From CAZWLD01 sp964634685 (lineage in GTDB: Bacteria > Bacillota_I > Bacilli_A > Acholeplasmatales > JAEDCM01), in assembly GCA_964634685.1 (NCBI GenBank), contig CAZWLD010000036.1, positions 1 to 23,199 of the forward strand: a stretch of 23,199 nucleotides of DNA, given 5' to 3'. The stretch's first letter is position 1. Each line of letters begins with the position of its first letter. Shown in pieces: positions 8,267 through 15,878 of the stretch. The position numbers and the translations under genes are program-made. The notes under the pieces were generated by a model. The model was not told the DNA's origin. It did no database searches and saw only the letters and a program-made list of their open reading frames with translations.

Positions 8267-8737
8267 TTAATCTAATGGAATAAGGTTTGTCTTCTTTTCA
8301 ACACCCATAACAAGCGTCGATTCAACATTACTTACAAAAGGAATTCCCATAACCTGATCAATTATAAAATTTCGATAATCGTTAATATTTTTAGCAATTA
8401 CCTTTAGTAAGAAAGAACCATTCCCGGAAATTGTATAGCATTCAATAACCTTGTCGAGTCCACTTACCTCTTTGATAAACCGAGCACTTGTTTCTCGATT
8501 TAAGGGACTAACCTCGACTCTTGCGAAAGCCGTTATCTCAAAGCCTAGCTTTCGTTCATCAACAATAATTGTTGACTGTTGAATGATTTTATTTTCCTTC
8601 AAATTCTTTGTTCGCAACAGACAAGATGATGGCGCAAGTCCAATTTTTTTTGATAAATCAATATTAGAAATTGAGGCATCAGCCTGAAGTGATCTAAGTA
8701 TTTCTTTATCGTAATCATCTAACCCCATGTTTGCCAT
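8267..8737 (-). CDS. Lrp/AsnC-family transcriptional regulator
   Basis: DNA-binding regulator of about 156 residues, likely oligomeric and amino-acid responsive. An N-terminal winged helix-turn-helix covers about 5-62 (LDDYDKEILRSLQADASISN... then LAPSSCLLRTKNL as recognition helix). A C-terminal RAM domain covers about 70-145 (AFARVEV, ISGNGSFLLKV). I chose ATG at 8737 because GGAGGG lies 9 bp upstream. A reading from 8797 would add 20 residues foreign to the family and swallow this site. It is the first gene of the liv operon, so the natural inference is that it senses a branched-chain or related amino acid and controls its own operon. Confidence 0.9.
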   Translation of the reverse strand: MANMGLDDYDKEILRSLQADASISNIDLSKKIGLAPSSCLLRTKNLKENKIIQQSTIIVDERKLGFEITAFARVEVSPLNRETSARFIKEVSGLDKVIECYTISGNGSFLLKVIAKNINDYRNFIIDQVMGIPFVSNVESTLVMGVEKKTNLIPLD

Positions 8738-8768
8738 ATTAATACACCCTCCATTAGTTGTTTGCCTT

Positions 8769-8797
8769 ATTTTATCAAACAAAAAACAAAAATACAA
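8769..8797 (-). promoter_or_regulatory. Candidate promoter of lrp-liv (TTGTAT-17-TAAAAT)
   Basis: TTGTAT at 8797-8792, exactly 17 bp, then TAAAAT at 8774-8769, giving a leader of about 25 nt before the lrp ATG. A second possible -10, a perfect TATAAT, lies at 8841-8836 inside the long palindrome but lacks a convincing -35. Which is used cannot be settled from sequence. Confidence 0.5.
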
Positions 8798-8812
8798 GTA
8801 GAAAATAAATAA

Positions 8813-8874
8813 AATTCGATAAGTAAATCGTTTTCATTATATTTTGATAGTGAAAATTCTTTATTTATCGAATT
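8813..8874. repeat. 62-bp imperfect palindrome upstream of lrp-liv, candidate operator
   Basis: The outer arms AATTCGATAA (8813-8822) and TTATCGAATT (8865-8874) are perfect inverted repeats. Extended to the centre, the two 31-nt halves match at 23 positions, including TAAA and TTTTCA blocks. A TATAAT hexamer (minus strand, 8841-8836) lies at the centre, and the candidate TTGTAT promoter begins 16 bp downstream. Lrp-family proteins bind extended, phased AT-rich dyads, so an operator for the adjacent regulator is plausible. There is no gene in 8738-8907, and no convincing terminator for the upstream deacylase gene. Confidence 0.6.
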
Positions 8875-8907
8875 ATTTTAAATTAAATTTTAATTTTTTT
8901 GAATTTT

Positions 8908-9372
8908 TTATTCAACAATATCTTCAAAGCTAAGACGACATAATTTTGATAAATCAAGGGGACTTAGCTCAACCTGATAGCCTAGCTTTCCCGCTGAACA
9001 AATGATTGTCGAAAAGTCGAAAGCACTCTTATCACAAACAGTAATAAAATTCTTCTTCATACCAATCGGTGAGCATGAACCACGCATATATCCGGTTGTC
9101 TCTAAAAGATCCTTGACGTGAAGCATTTCGAGTTTTTTTTCAGAAACTGCCTTGCTGGCCTTTTTTAAATCCAAGGATTTATTTACTGGGACCATAAAGA
9201 CATATACATTTTTGCCCTTAGCAACTAAAGTTTTAAAAACACAATTGGGATTTTGATTTAATAGCTCCGCAATAGCCGTTCCCTCTAAGGCTTCACCATT
9301 ATGCGGATATTCATAAGCGTTATATTTAATTTTCTTTTGATCAAGGATTCGCATTACATTTGTCTTTTCCAT
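8908..9372 (-). CDS. ybaK: Cys-tRNA(Pro)/Cys-tRNA(Cys) deacylase, YbaK/EbsC family
   Basis: Trans-editing enzyme that hydrolyses Cys wrongly attached to tRNA(Pro), in the cytoplasm. The 154-residue length is normal for the single-domain family. Visible signatures are CVFKTLVA near 44-51 (with the conserved lysine) and RGSCSPIGMKK near 97-107, a close variant of the family's GGCSPIGMKK. Start ATG at 9372 has GGGGAGAAG upstream. It begins 18 bp after the GGDEF/EAL gene and is probably cotranscribed with it, although no functional link is obvious. Confidence 0.9.
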   Translation of the reverse strand: MEKTNVMRILDQKKIKYNAYEYPHNGEALEGTAIAELLNQNPNCVFKTLVAKGKNVYVFMVPVNKSLDLKKASKAVSEKKLEMLHVKDLLETTGYMRGSCSPIGMKKNFITVCDKSAFDFSTIICSAGKLGYQVELSPLDLSKLCRLSFEDIVE

Positions 9373-9390
9373 AAATCTTCTCCCCTAACA

Positions 9391-11535
9391 TTATTCTGGC
9401 TTTGTGTCTTCATCATTTTTTACTTCCTTAACAACCTTTTTTTTGACTGGCTTTACGGAAACATCCGATTTAAAATTAGATTTGACAATGAAGCGATCCT
9501 CCCACTCCGATTGCGATAAAGGCTTAGCAAAATAATAGCCTTGAATCGCGAAGGTTGCCTCCGTTTTCGGATTATGACGCTTATAGGAGGAAATCATATC
9601 TCGTAAGCGATTTAATATTTCTTCATTTTCAACGCCTTCAAAAACTAAACTCATCTTGGAATCGGCAATAATTTGAACAATTCCCTTCAAGATATTCGTA
9701 TCCTTTTCTTTATCGACAATGGTTTTTCTCTTCTTTTTTCCCTCCAAAAAGAAGCCTTTGTCAATTTTCACAACATCTGCTTTAATATTTCTTAAAGCAT
9801 TTAGTGAAGAATACCCTGAACCAAAATCATCAATGGCAATACGATAGCCAGATTTTTTTAGCTTGGTGCATAAATCACTAAAAATATGGTAATCATCCAC
9901 ATCTAAGCCTTCCAAGATTTCAATTTCGATATCCTTTGTACTGACCTTATAGGTATCGACAATTTCATTTAACCTTTTCACAAAATTCGGATTTGAAAGA
10001 TGTCGACGAGAAAAGTTAATCGAAATGATCTTATGGTCAAAGCCCATTCTCTTCCAAGTAGCCATTATTTCGACAACTCGTCTAAACATATAAAAATCAA
10101 ATTCAACGATAAATCCATTTTCCTCAAATAAAGGAATAAACTCACCAGGGCTAATCATTTTACCATCATGAAGCCATCTAACTAAGGCTTCTGATCCATA
10201 ATAGCTAAGTCCCGATTTAACAATTTCACCCTTTGGTTGGAAATAAGGAATAAATTCATTGTTTTTTAGAGCTTCCTTAGCCCAGGATTCAAGCTCATTT
10301 CTTCTTTTAACATTACTATTTAGCTTTTCATCAAAAATTGCAAAATGGGTAAGCTCATCATTTTTATAGATTTTTCTTGTAATATCAGCTTTGTCAATGA
10401 TTGCCTCAACATCCTCATCATCATTTACAATGTAGACACCACAATCTAAGATGACAGTAAGACCTGAATCAATATATAAATTATTTATATCATTAACTAA
10501 ATTGTCATAAATCTTTTGAATATCATCGGGCTTGACGTCATTAATCGCAAGATAAAAAATATCATTGTTTCCTCGAGCAAAAATTGTTTTGCGACTTTGA
10601 CTTTTTCTAATTGCACTAACAATATTTTGCAATAACAAATCACCAAAATCTCTCCCGTGAGCTTCATTAATAAAACGGAATTTAGATATGTCAAAGCAAT
10701 AAACTGTGTAATTGTATTTAGGATTATTTAAGCGTTTGTTTAAAATGGTTTTAAATTTATTTAGCTTATATATTCCTGTTAATTCATCTTTATTTTTGAG
10801 ATCAGCGATAAATAAATCATGCTTAATCATTCGATACCAAATAATTAGCATAATCAAAAAAATGGCTATCTCAAGTAAAGACGTTATAAGCTTTATTCGT
10901 GATAAATCACTATTGAATTCTTTATTGGCTGTTTGGGTATCAATGACATACATCGCATTGATTTTTAGTTCACTATCTAAAGATTTGTAAACGTAATAAT
11001 TATCATCAATTTCAAAAAACTGTCCGATAACATTGAAGCTTGTAAATGGCAAAACATGAATTTTCTTCGCGTTATTTAAAAATTCATCGATATCTCCTTC
11101 GCCATTTAAGACCTTTTTATTATCATCATAAATATATATTTTCCCAAAATCTAAGGAATATTCAGGAAAGCTAAATTCTCCCTTGATTGAAACCGAATCA
11201 TTGATTTTAACATAAAGGGCATTGTCATCTAAAGGTGCATCAAATGAAGAAACCAATTCAATATGCGAAAATAAACCTTGGGAAATATAATATTCACAAA
11301 GATTTTCATAATCAGGATCCTTATCATAAATAGCCCCCAGAGTCACAAGGCTTGATTTTTTAATATTTAGTTCTTCCTTAATCTGATAACTAGCCTCATC
11401 AAGCTTAATATATAAATTACTTTCCACATTCTTCAAATTGATGAAAGAAATCATATAGCTCACGGCGACAAAGCTGCAGCTTAAAAAGATAAGGGTTAAG
11501 ATTAATTTTAAAGCATATTTTCCTTTATACTTCAA
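9391..11535 (-). CDS. Membrane-anchored degenerate-GGDEF/EAL protein, probable c-di-GMP phosphodiesterase
   Basis: 714 residues. Membrane helices at about 10-31 and 214-234 enclose an extracellular domain of about 180 residues of unknown fold. A GGDEF-like domain follows (about 245-400) in which the signature has become RGNNDIF (321-327), so cyclase activity is unlikely. The EAL domain (about 425-680) keeps the key residues: SEALVRW at 448-454, NFS at 507-509, DDFGSGYSS at 569-577, Lys590, FEGVE at 632-636 and Gln665. Hydrolysis of c-di-GMP is therefore likely. A Lys-rich tail ends the protein. The start is TTG at 11535, with GGAGG 8 bp upstream; no in-frame ATG precedes residue 28, so the TTG is needed to include the first helix. 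Confidence 0.9.
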   Translation of the reverse strand: MKYKGKYALKLILTLIFLSCSFVAVSYMISFINLKNVESNLYIKLDEASYQIKEELNIKKSSLVTLGAIYDKDPDYENLCEYYISQGLFSHIELVSSFDAPLDDNALYVKINDSVSIKGEFSFPEYSLDFGKIYIYDDNKKVLNGEGDIDEFLNNAKKIHVLPFTSFNVIGQFFEIDDNYYVYKSLDSELKINAMYVIDTQTANKEFNSDLSRIKLITSLLEIAIFLIMLIIWYRMIKHDLFIADLKNKDELTGIYKLNKFKTILNKRLNNPKYNYTVYCFDISKFRFINEAHGRDFGDLLLQNIVSAIRKSQSRKTIFARGNNDIFYLAINDVKPDDIQKIYDNLVNDINNLYIDSGLTVILDCGVYIVNDDEDVEAIIDKADITRKIYKNDELTHFAIFDEKLNSNVKRRNELESWAKEALKNNEFIPYFQPKGEIVKSGLSYYGSEALVRWLHDGKMISPGEFIPLFEENGFIVEFDFYMFRRVVEIMATWKRMGFDHKIISINFSRRHLSNPNFVKRLNEIVDTYKVSTKDIEIEILEGLDVDDYHIFSDLCTKLKKSGYRIAIDDFGSGYSSLNALRNIKADVVKIDKGFFLEGKKKRKTIVDKEKDTNILKGIVQIIADSKMSLVFEGVENEEILNRLRDMISSYKRHNPKTEATFAIQGYYFAKPLSQSEWEDRFIVKSNFKSDVSVKPVKKKVVKEVKNDEDTKPE

Positions 11536-11557
11536 TTTAACCGCCTCCTATATTGAA

Positions 11558-11585
11558 ATTATACCATAAATCGACATTTTTTCAA
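11558..11585 (-). promoter_or_regulatory. Promoter of the GGDEF/EAL-ybaK operon
   Basis: TTGAAA at 11585-11580, a 16-bp spacer, then TATAAT at 11563-11558 preceded by TGG (extended -10). It is a near-consensus housekeeping promoter giving a short leader with a strong GGAGG site. The stretch 11586-11679 shows nothing else. Confidence 0.8.
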
Positions 11586-11679
11586 CTAACATCCGCCCTC
11601 TTGTCGAAAGGATTTTAAATAAAGCCAAATAGATAAGCCATTTCTAATATTGAATTTTCATTAATAAATGTAGATATAG

Positions 11680-11713
11680 AAAAAAGGAAACCATGAGGAG
11701 GGGTTTCCTTTTT
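11680..11713 (-). terminator. Terminator of the GNAT-hisS-aspS operon
   Basis: A perfect 12-bp stem, AAAAAGGAAACC (11713-11702) with GGTTTCCTTTTT (11692-11681) on the minus strand, with a 9-nt loop and continuing U residues. It lies about 126 bp past the aspS stop. It is symmetric enough to work in both directions. Confidence 0.85.
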
Positions 11714-11821
11714 GTAAAGAAAGAGAGACAATAGAATAAAAATATCCTATTAACAATATGATATCACATTTTTTTTTAAAATGCAATTTCTTTTTCAATA
11801 ATCTTATCAAGAATATTTACT

Positions 11822-11839
11822 AACAATGCTATCATTGTT
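11822..11839. repeat. Small perfect hairpin directly after aspS
   Basis: AACAATG and CATTGTT with a 4-nt loop abut the aspS stop codon. No U-tract follows on either strand, so it is more likely to stabilise the mRNA end than to terminate. The remaining sequence up to the terminator at 11713 shows no gene. Confidence 0.4.
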
Positions 11840-13573
11840 CTAAGCTTCTTTTTTTACGGAAATATGGATATCATCTAATTGAACCTTATCAACTGATGAT
11901 GGTGATTCCATCATTAAATCACGAGCACTTAAGGTCTTAGGGAAGGCAATAACATCACGGATATTTTCGGTCTTAGTCATAAGCATAACAATACGCTCAA
12001 GACCCATTCCAATTCCGCCATGAGGTGGAGTACCATATTTTAAGGCCTCGACAAAGAAGCCGAAGCGTTCCTTAATTTCTTCTTCACTTAATCCAATAAC
12101 CTCAAACATTTTAGCTTGTAAATCTTGATTATAAATACGAAGAGAACCGCTACCTAATTCATAACCATTTAAAACAATATCATAAGCATTGGCATAGCAA
12201 TCCTCAGGATGAGTTAATAATAAATCCTCACACTCTGGCTTTGGTGCAGTAAATGGATGGGTTGAAACCTCATATTTTCCTTCATCCTCGTTATATTCAA
12301 AGATTGGCCAATCGGTAACCCAAAGGAAATTATAAACATCCGGATTGCACAAGTTTTGATCCTTGGCAATGAGCTTTCTTAGAGCACCTAAAGCTTGGTT
12401 ACAAACGGATAAGCGATCAGAAATAACAAAAACCATATCATTATCAACTAAATGTAATTCATTAACGATATTTTTCTTATCATCATCACTTAATAATTTC
12501 GCAAATGAACCCGTAATCTCATTGTTTTGATATTTTAAATATGCTAATCCCTTCGCATGATTTACCTTCATAACACGCGTAAATTCATCTAATTGTTTAC
12601 GGGTATATCCACAAGCATTATTCGCAACAATGCACTTGCATGCCGGCTCATTGTACATAAATTCAACGTTTTTGAATAATTCCTTACATTCAATTAGCTT
12701 CATTCCAAAACGGGTATCTGGCTTATCACTACCATAGGTATTTAGGGCCTCATTATAGGTCATTCGAGGAAATGGCGTTGGTAAATCAATATTGAGAATT
12801 TGTTTAAATAAATAGACAAACATTCCCTCAACGATTTCTTGGATTTCTCTGTCATTTAAAAAGGATGTCTCAATATCAATTTGATTAAATTCTAATTGAC
12901 GATCAGCTCGCAAATCCTCATCACGGAAGCATTTAGCAATTTGGAAGTATCTTTCAAAGCCTGAAATCATATATAATTGCTTAAAAATTTGAGGAGACTG
13001 CGGCAAAGCATAGAATTCTCCCTCATAAAGACGAGAAGGCACAAGGAAATCACGAGCGCCCTCTGGCGTTGATTTAGCTAATATTGGCGTCTCAAGCTCT
13101 AAAAATTCCTTTGAAACCAAATATTCACGAATGCAATTGGTAATCTTTGATTTCATAATCAAATAATTTTGCATAACCGGACGACGTAAATCTAAATAAC
13201 GATATTTTAATCTTGTATCCTCAAGGGCATCCGTTTTATCAGCGATGATGATTGGTGGCTGCATCGCCGTATTTAAAACCTTAAGCTCGGTAACATTAAC
13301 CTCAATGTCGCCGGTTGGAAGATTAGGATTTTTGCTTGAGCGCTCAGAAACAAGTCCCTTCGCATAAACAACATATTCATTTTTTAATCCTTCCGCAACT
13401 TGATAATTAGGATTATCGGGATTAACAATTAATTGCGTAATTCCAGTTTTATCGCGCAAATCAACGAAAATAAGTCCTCCTAAATTACGTTTCTTTTGAA
13501 CCCAACCCTTAAGCTCAACGGTTTTCCCAACATCCGTAATTCTTAATTCACCATTTTTATGTGTACGATTCAT
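11840..13573 (-). CDS. aspS: Aspartyl-tRNA synthetase, bacterial type
   Basis: Class II synthetase charging tRNA(Asp), 577 residues. An N-terminal OB-fold anticodon-binding domain (about 1-105) is followed by the catalytic core with QSPQ at 192-195, motif 2 FRDED at 216-220 with Arg217, and motif 3 GMGLERI near 522-528. The segment about 290-410 corresponds to the GAD insertion found only in bacterial-type enzymes. Discriminating versus non-discriminating specificity cannot be read here, and gatCAB is not in the window. ATG at 13573 follows hisS by 2 bp; its AAGGAGGAA ribosome site is made by the last codons of hisS, so translation is coupled. Confidence 0.96.
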   Translation of the reverse strand: MNRTHKNGELRITDVGKTVELKGWVQKKRNLGGLIFVDLRDKTGITQLIVNPDNPNYQVAEGLKNEYVVYAKGLVSERSSKNPNLPTGDIEVNVTELKVLNTAMQPPIIIADKTDALEDTRLKYRYLDLRRPVMQNYLIMKSKITNCIREYLVSKEFLELETPILAKSTPEGARDFLVPSRLYEGEFYALPQSPQIFKQLYMISGFERYFQIAKCFRDEDLRADRQLEFNQIDIETSFLNDREIQEIVEGMFVYLFKQILNIDLPTPFPRMTYNEALNTYGSDKPDTRFGMKLIECKELFKNVEFMYNEPACKCIVANNACGYTRKQLDEFTRVMKVNHAKGLAYLKYQNNEITGSFAKLLSDDDKKNIVNELHLVDNDMVFVISDRLSVCNQALGALRKLIAKDQNLCNPDVYNFLWVTDWPIFEYNEDEGKYEVSTHPFTAPKPECEDLLLTHPEDCYANAYDIVLNGYELGSGSLRIYNQDLQAKMFEVIGLSEEEIKERFGFFVEALKYGTPPHGGIGMGLERIVMLMTKTENIRDVIAFPKTLSARDLMMESPSSVDKVQLDDIHISVKKEA

Positions 13574-13575
13574 TT

Positions 13576-14907
13576 TTATTCCTCCTTACAGCCACCGCAA
13601 TTTGATCCGCAGCCAGATCCACAGTGACAGTTATGTCCTTTGTTTAAATCATTTACAATGTATTGGTATATTTCATCAAGAGGAATTGTTTCTTGAATTC
13701 CTGTTTCTTTATTTTTTATATTGATAACATTATTCTTAATTTCCTCTTCACCAAGGATGGCAATATATTTACTGTTGTAGCGGTCTGCCACCTTAAATTG
13801 ACTTTTTAGATTACGTCCTTGATAATCCATATCACAAATTAATCCGCCTTGACGAAGCTTTGATAAAAGACCCGTCGCAACCTCTTTGGCTTCTTCACCT
13901 AAAGCGATAATGAATAAATGAACAAAATCTTCAACGGAAATTCTTCTGTTTTCCGCTTCAATTGCTAATAAAAGACGCTCCATACCAAAAGCAAAGCCAA
14001 CCGCCTTCGTTTCTGGTCCACCAAGGGATTCAATTAAATTATCGTAGCGACCACCGCCACCTAAAACATTTTGCGCTCCAAATTCCGGTATATCAGCTTC
14101 AATTTCAAAAATCGTGTGGGTGTAATAATCAAGACCTCGAACTAAATGATCATCAATTTCATATTCGATTCCCATTTCCGCTAAATATTTTAAAACCTTA
14201 TTAAAATGATCCTTTGAAGCTTCATTTAAATAATCACGCATAATTGGCGCATTTTTAAAATGTATTGAATCCTTATCAACCTTGCAGTCTAAGATTCGAA
14301 GTGGATTCTTTAATAATCTTGTTTGACAGTCGTAGCACAATTCCTCTTTAACGGGTGTGAAATAATCAACTAAGGCCTTACGATAATTATCACGCGATTC
14401 ATTATCTCCTAGAGTATTAATTCGAACCTTAACACCATTTAAGCCTAAAGCCTCAATAATTGTCTTAGCTAAGCAAATTACTTCCGCATCTAAGGCTGGG
14501 TCACTAGATCCATAAGCCTCACAGCCAAATTGAGAAAATTGACGATATCTTCCCTTTTGTGGTCGCTCATAGCGAAACATTGGTCCAATATAAAATTGCT
14601 TCGTTACTAAGCCATTAGCATAAGTTTTATTTTCAATATAGCTTCGGGCCATTCCTGCTGTTCCTTCTGGTCTTAGGGTCACCATTCGATCACCACGGTC
14701 CATAAAATCATAGGTTTCCTTGCTCACCATATCACTAGTATCACCAACACTGCGATGGAAAAGCTCTTGATATTCCATAATTGGTGTTCTAACCTCTTGA
14801 TAATTGTAGAGCCTACAAACAGAACGGAAAAGATTTTCGAGCTTAACCCATTTTTGAGCCTCTAATCCGGTTATATCATAGGTTCCTTTTACTTTACTGA
14901 TTGCCAT
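13576..14907 (-). CDS. hisS: Histidyl-tRNA synthetase with extra Cys-rich C-terminal tail
   Basis: Class II synthetase charging tRNA(His), 443 residues. Motif 2 lies around FRYERPQKGRYRQF (111-124). The histidine motifs are LVRGLDYYTH at 255-264 and GGGGRYDN at 283-290; motif 3 is GFAFGMERL at 304-312. A C-terminal anticodon-binding domain runs about 328-421. The last 20 residues are unusual: Cys427, 429, 433, 437 and 440 with His425 and His428, spaced by Gly/Ser, which looks like a small metal-binding tail absent from ordinary HisRS of about 420 residues. The 5' end overlaps the acetyltransferase gene by 19 bp. T-box control lies upstream of that gene. Confidence 0.95.
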   Translation of the reverse strand: MAISKVKGTYDITGLEAQKWVKLENLFRSVCRLYNYQEVRTPIMEYQELFHRSVGDTSDMVSKETYDFMDRGDRMVTLRPEGTAGMARSYIENKTYANGLVTKQFYIGPMFRYERPQKGRYRQFSQFGCEAYGSSDPALDAEVICLAKTIIEALGLNGVKVRINTLGDNESRDNYRKALVDYFTPVKEELCYDCQTRLLKNPLRILDCKVDKDSIHFKNAPIMRDYLNEASKDHFNKVLKYLAEMGIEYEIDDHLVRGLDYYTHTIFEIEADIPEFGAQNVLGGGGRYDNLIESLGGPETKAVGFAFGMERLLLAIEAENRRISVEDFVHLFIIALGEEAKEVATGLLSKLRQGGLICDMDYQGRNLKSQFKVADRYNSKYIAILGEEEIKNNVINIKNKETGIQETIPLDEIYQYIVNDLNKGHNCHCGSGCGSNCGGCKEE

Positions 14908-15488
14908 TTGAGTTCCTCCTTTAAATATTCATCCTTGAGAATTGAGTATATTTTAACATCTCGATATTTGTTTGCCTTTAAATCAAAAACTTTATTTCGT
15001 AAAATACCTTCAAAGCGAAAATCACATTTTTGAATGACGCGTTCACTAGCTATATTCTCGGTCACATGCTTAATTTCAATGCGGTTTAATTTAAGAATAT
15101 CAAAGCCAACCCCAATCATTTTTCTTAAGGCAATGGTCATAATGCCCCGATTTTGATAATGACGATTGAGGCAATAGCCGATTTCACCACAATCATTCAT
15201 ATGATCGATGGTATGAAAATCGATAACCCCAATCATTTTTTGATTTTCTTTATAGACGATAGCATAGCCAATCGGCAATTTATGATTAGGACGATCTAGA
15301 TAATATTTATCAATACACCAACGAGCTTCATCAAAATCCTCATATGGCCCCCATGACAAAAATTTTGTAACCTGCGGATCGCTTCCATATTCAAACAAAT
15401 CCTTGGCATCACGCTTGCAAATGCTTCGCAAATAGAAATCACCACAATCAATTACAGGCATTGGTTCATAATTACCTTTAAAAAGCAT
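14889..15488 (-). CDS. GNAT acetyltransferase, RimJ/RimL-like
   Basis: 199-residue acetyl-CoA-dependent N-acetyltransferase of the Acetyltransf_3 type. Typical features are the N-terminal LRSICKRDAKDLFEYGSDP, GEIGYCLNRHYQNRGI around 101-116 (pyrophosphate-binding Q112-x-x-G115), and ENIASERVIQKCDF (144-157) near the C-terminal strand pair. RimJ/RimL members acetylate ribosomal protein N-termini, but many relatives act on small amines, antibiotics or aminoacyl nucleotides; the substrate here is unknown. It is the first gene after the T-box and overlaps hisS by 19 bp, so it must respond to the same tRNA charging signal as the synthetases. ATG at 15488 follows GAAGGGTG. Confidence 0.88.
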   Translation of the reverse strand: MLFKGNYEPMPVIDCGDFYLRSICKRDAKDLFEYGSDPQVTKFLSWGPYEDFDEARWCIDKYYLDRPNHKLPIGYAIVYKENQKMIGVIDFHTIDHMNDCGEIGYCLNRHYQNRGIMTIALRKMIGVGFDILKLNRIEIKHVTENIASERVIQKCDFRFEGILRNKVFDLKANKYRDVKIYSILKDEYLKEELKWQSVK

Positions 15489-15506
15489 TATTTTTCACCC
15501 TTCCAT

Positions 15507-15535
15507 AAAAAAAACGTCCTTACAATCTAAGGACG
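15507..15535 (-). terminator. T-box intrinsic terminator
   Basis: CGTCCTTA (15535-15528) pairs with TAAGGACG (15522-15515) around a 5-nt loop, followed by eight U. Its 5' arm shares bases with the antiterminator, the expected switch. Confidence 0.92.
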
Positions 15536-15708
15536 AAATAATCGCGGTACCACCTTAGTTCTAGATATGTATCTAGCCCTTAGTCTTTAACGCAGACATA
15601 CGTCAATTAAGCCATCAAAAGTGTCTTCATCATCCATTCTTTATCTATTTCCACCAACCATAGACTCTCTTAAAAATATTAGATGATTACTCCTCTTCTT
15701 CAACTGTT
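15507..15708 (-). promoter_or_regulatory. T-box riboswitch controlling GNAT-hisS-aspS
   Basis: tRNA-sensing leader on the minus strand. The T-box sequence AAGGTGGTACCGCG is at 15556-15543. The antiterminator helix pairs CTAAGG (15558-15553) with CCTTAG (15532-15527), which competes with the terminator below. Stem III is CTAGAT/ATCTAG at 15576-15561. Stem I has AGTA at 15691-15688, ATCATC pairing with GATGAT, the GGTTGGTGGAAA-type apical region near 15646-15660, and GAA followed by GACAC at 15625-15621. GAC (Asp) is the likely specifier and CAC (His) overlaps it by one base. Uncharged tRNA would allow read-through into the synthetase genes. Confidence 0.92.
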
Positions 15709-15714
15709 TACTTT

Positions 15715-15743
15715 ATCATATTCTTTTTTTTAATTTTTGTCAA
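15715..15743 (-). promoter_or_regulatory. Promoter of the T-box operon
   Basis: Consensus TTGACA at 15743-15738, a 17-bp spacer and TATGAT at 15720-15715. Transcription would start near 15708, just before the T-box stem I. Confidence 0.88.
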
Positions 15744-15816
15744 TATAGTAGGCGTTTTCAAAGTTAAAATAGCCCAAAAATTAATAGAAAAAAATATGTT
15801 ACAATGATCATGCATT

Positions 15817-15852
15817 AAAAAATCCTCCAATTTGAAGAAAGGGAGGATTTTT
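15817..15852 (-). terminator. Terminator of the FHA-PP2C-kinase operon
   Basis: AAAAATCCTCC (15852-15842) pairs with GGAGGATTTTT (15828-15818) with a 13-nt loop and a U tract, 26 bp after the kinase stop. The rest of 15744-15878 shows no gene. Confidence 0.88.
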
Positions 15853-15878
15853 ACTAATATAGTAGCTAGAATTATTAA

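Noticed and set aside
8737..8797. Longer N-terminus for the Lrp-type regulator
   Set aside because: The extra 20 residues do not look like the family and cover a good ribosome site (8747-8752) and a possible promoter.
9301..10990. Plus-strand open frames across ybaK and the GGDEF/EAL gene
   Set aside because: Antisense shadows of well-supported genes, with no homology pattern or initiation signals.
13962..14204. Plus-strand open frame inside hisS
   Set aside because: Antisense to conserved HisRS motifs; no supporting signals.
15789..15805. Plus-strand TACAAT hexamer that might be a promoter
   Set aside because: No matching -35 hexamer and no plus-strand gene downstream; a terminator for the opposite strand follows at once.
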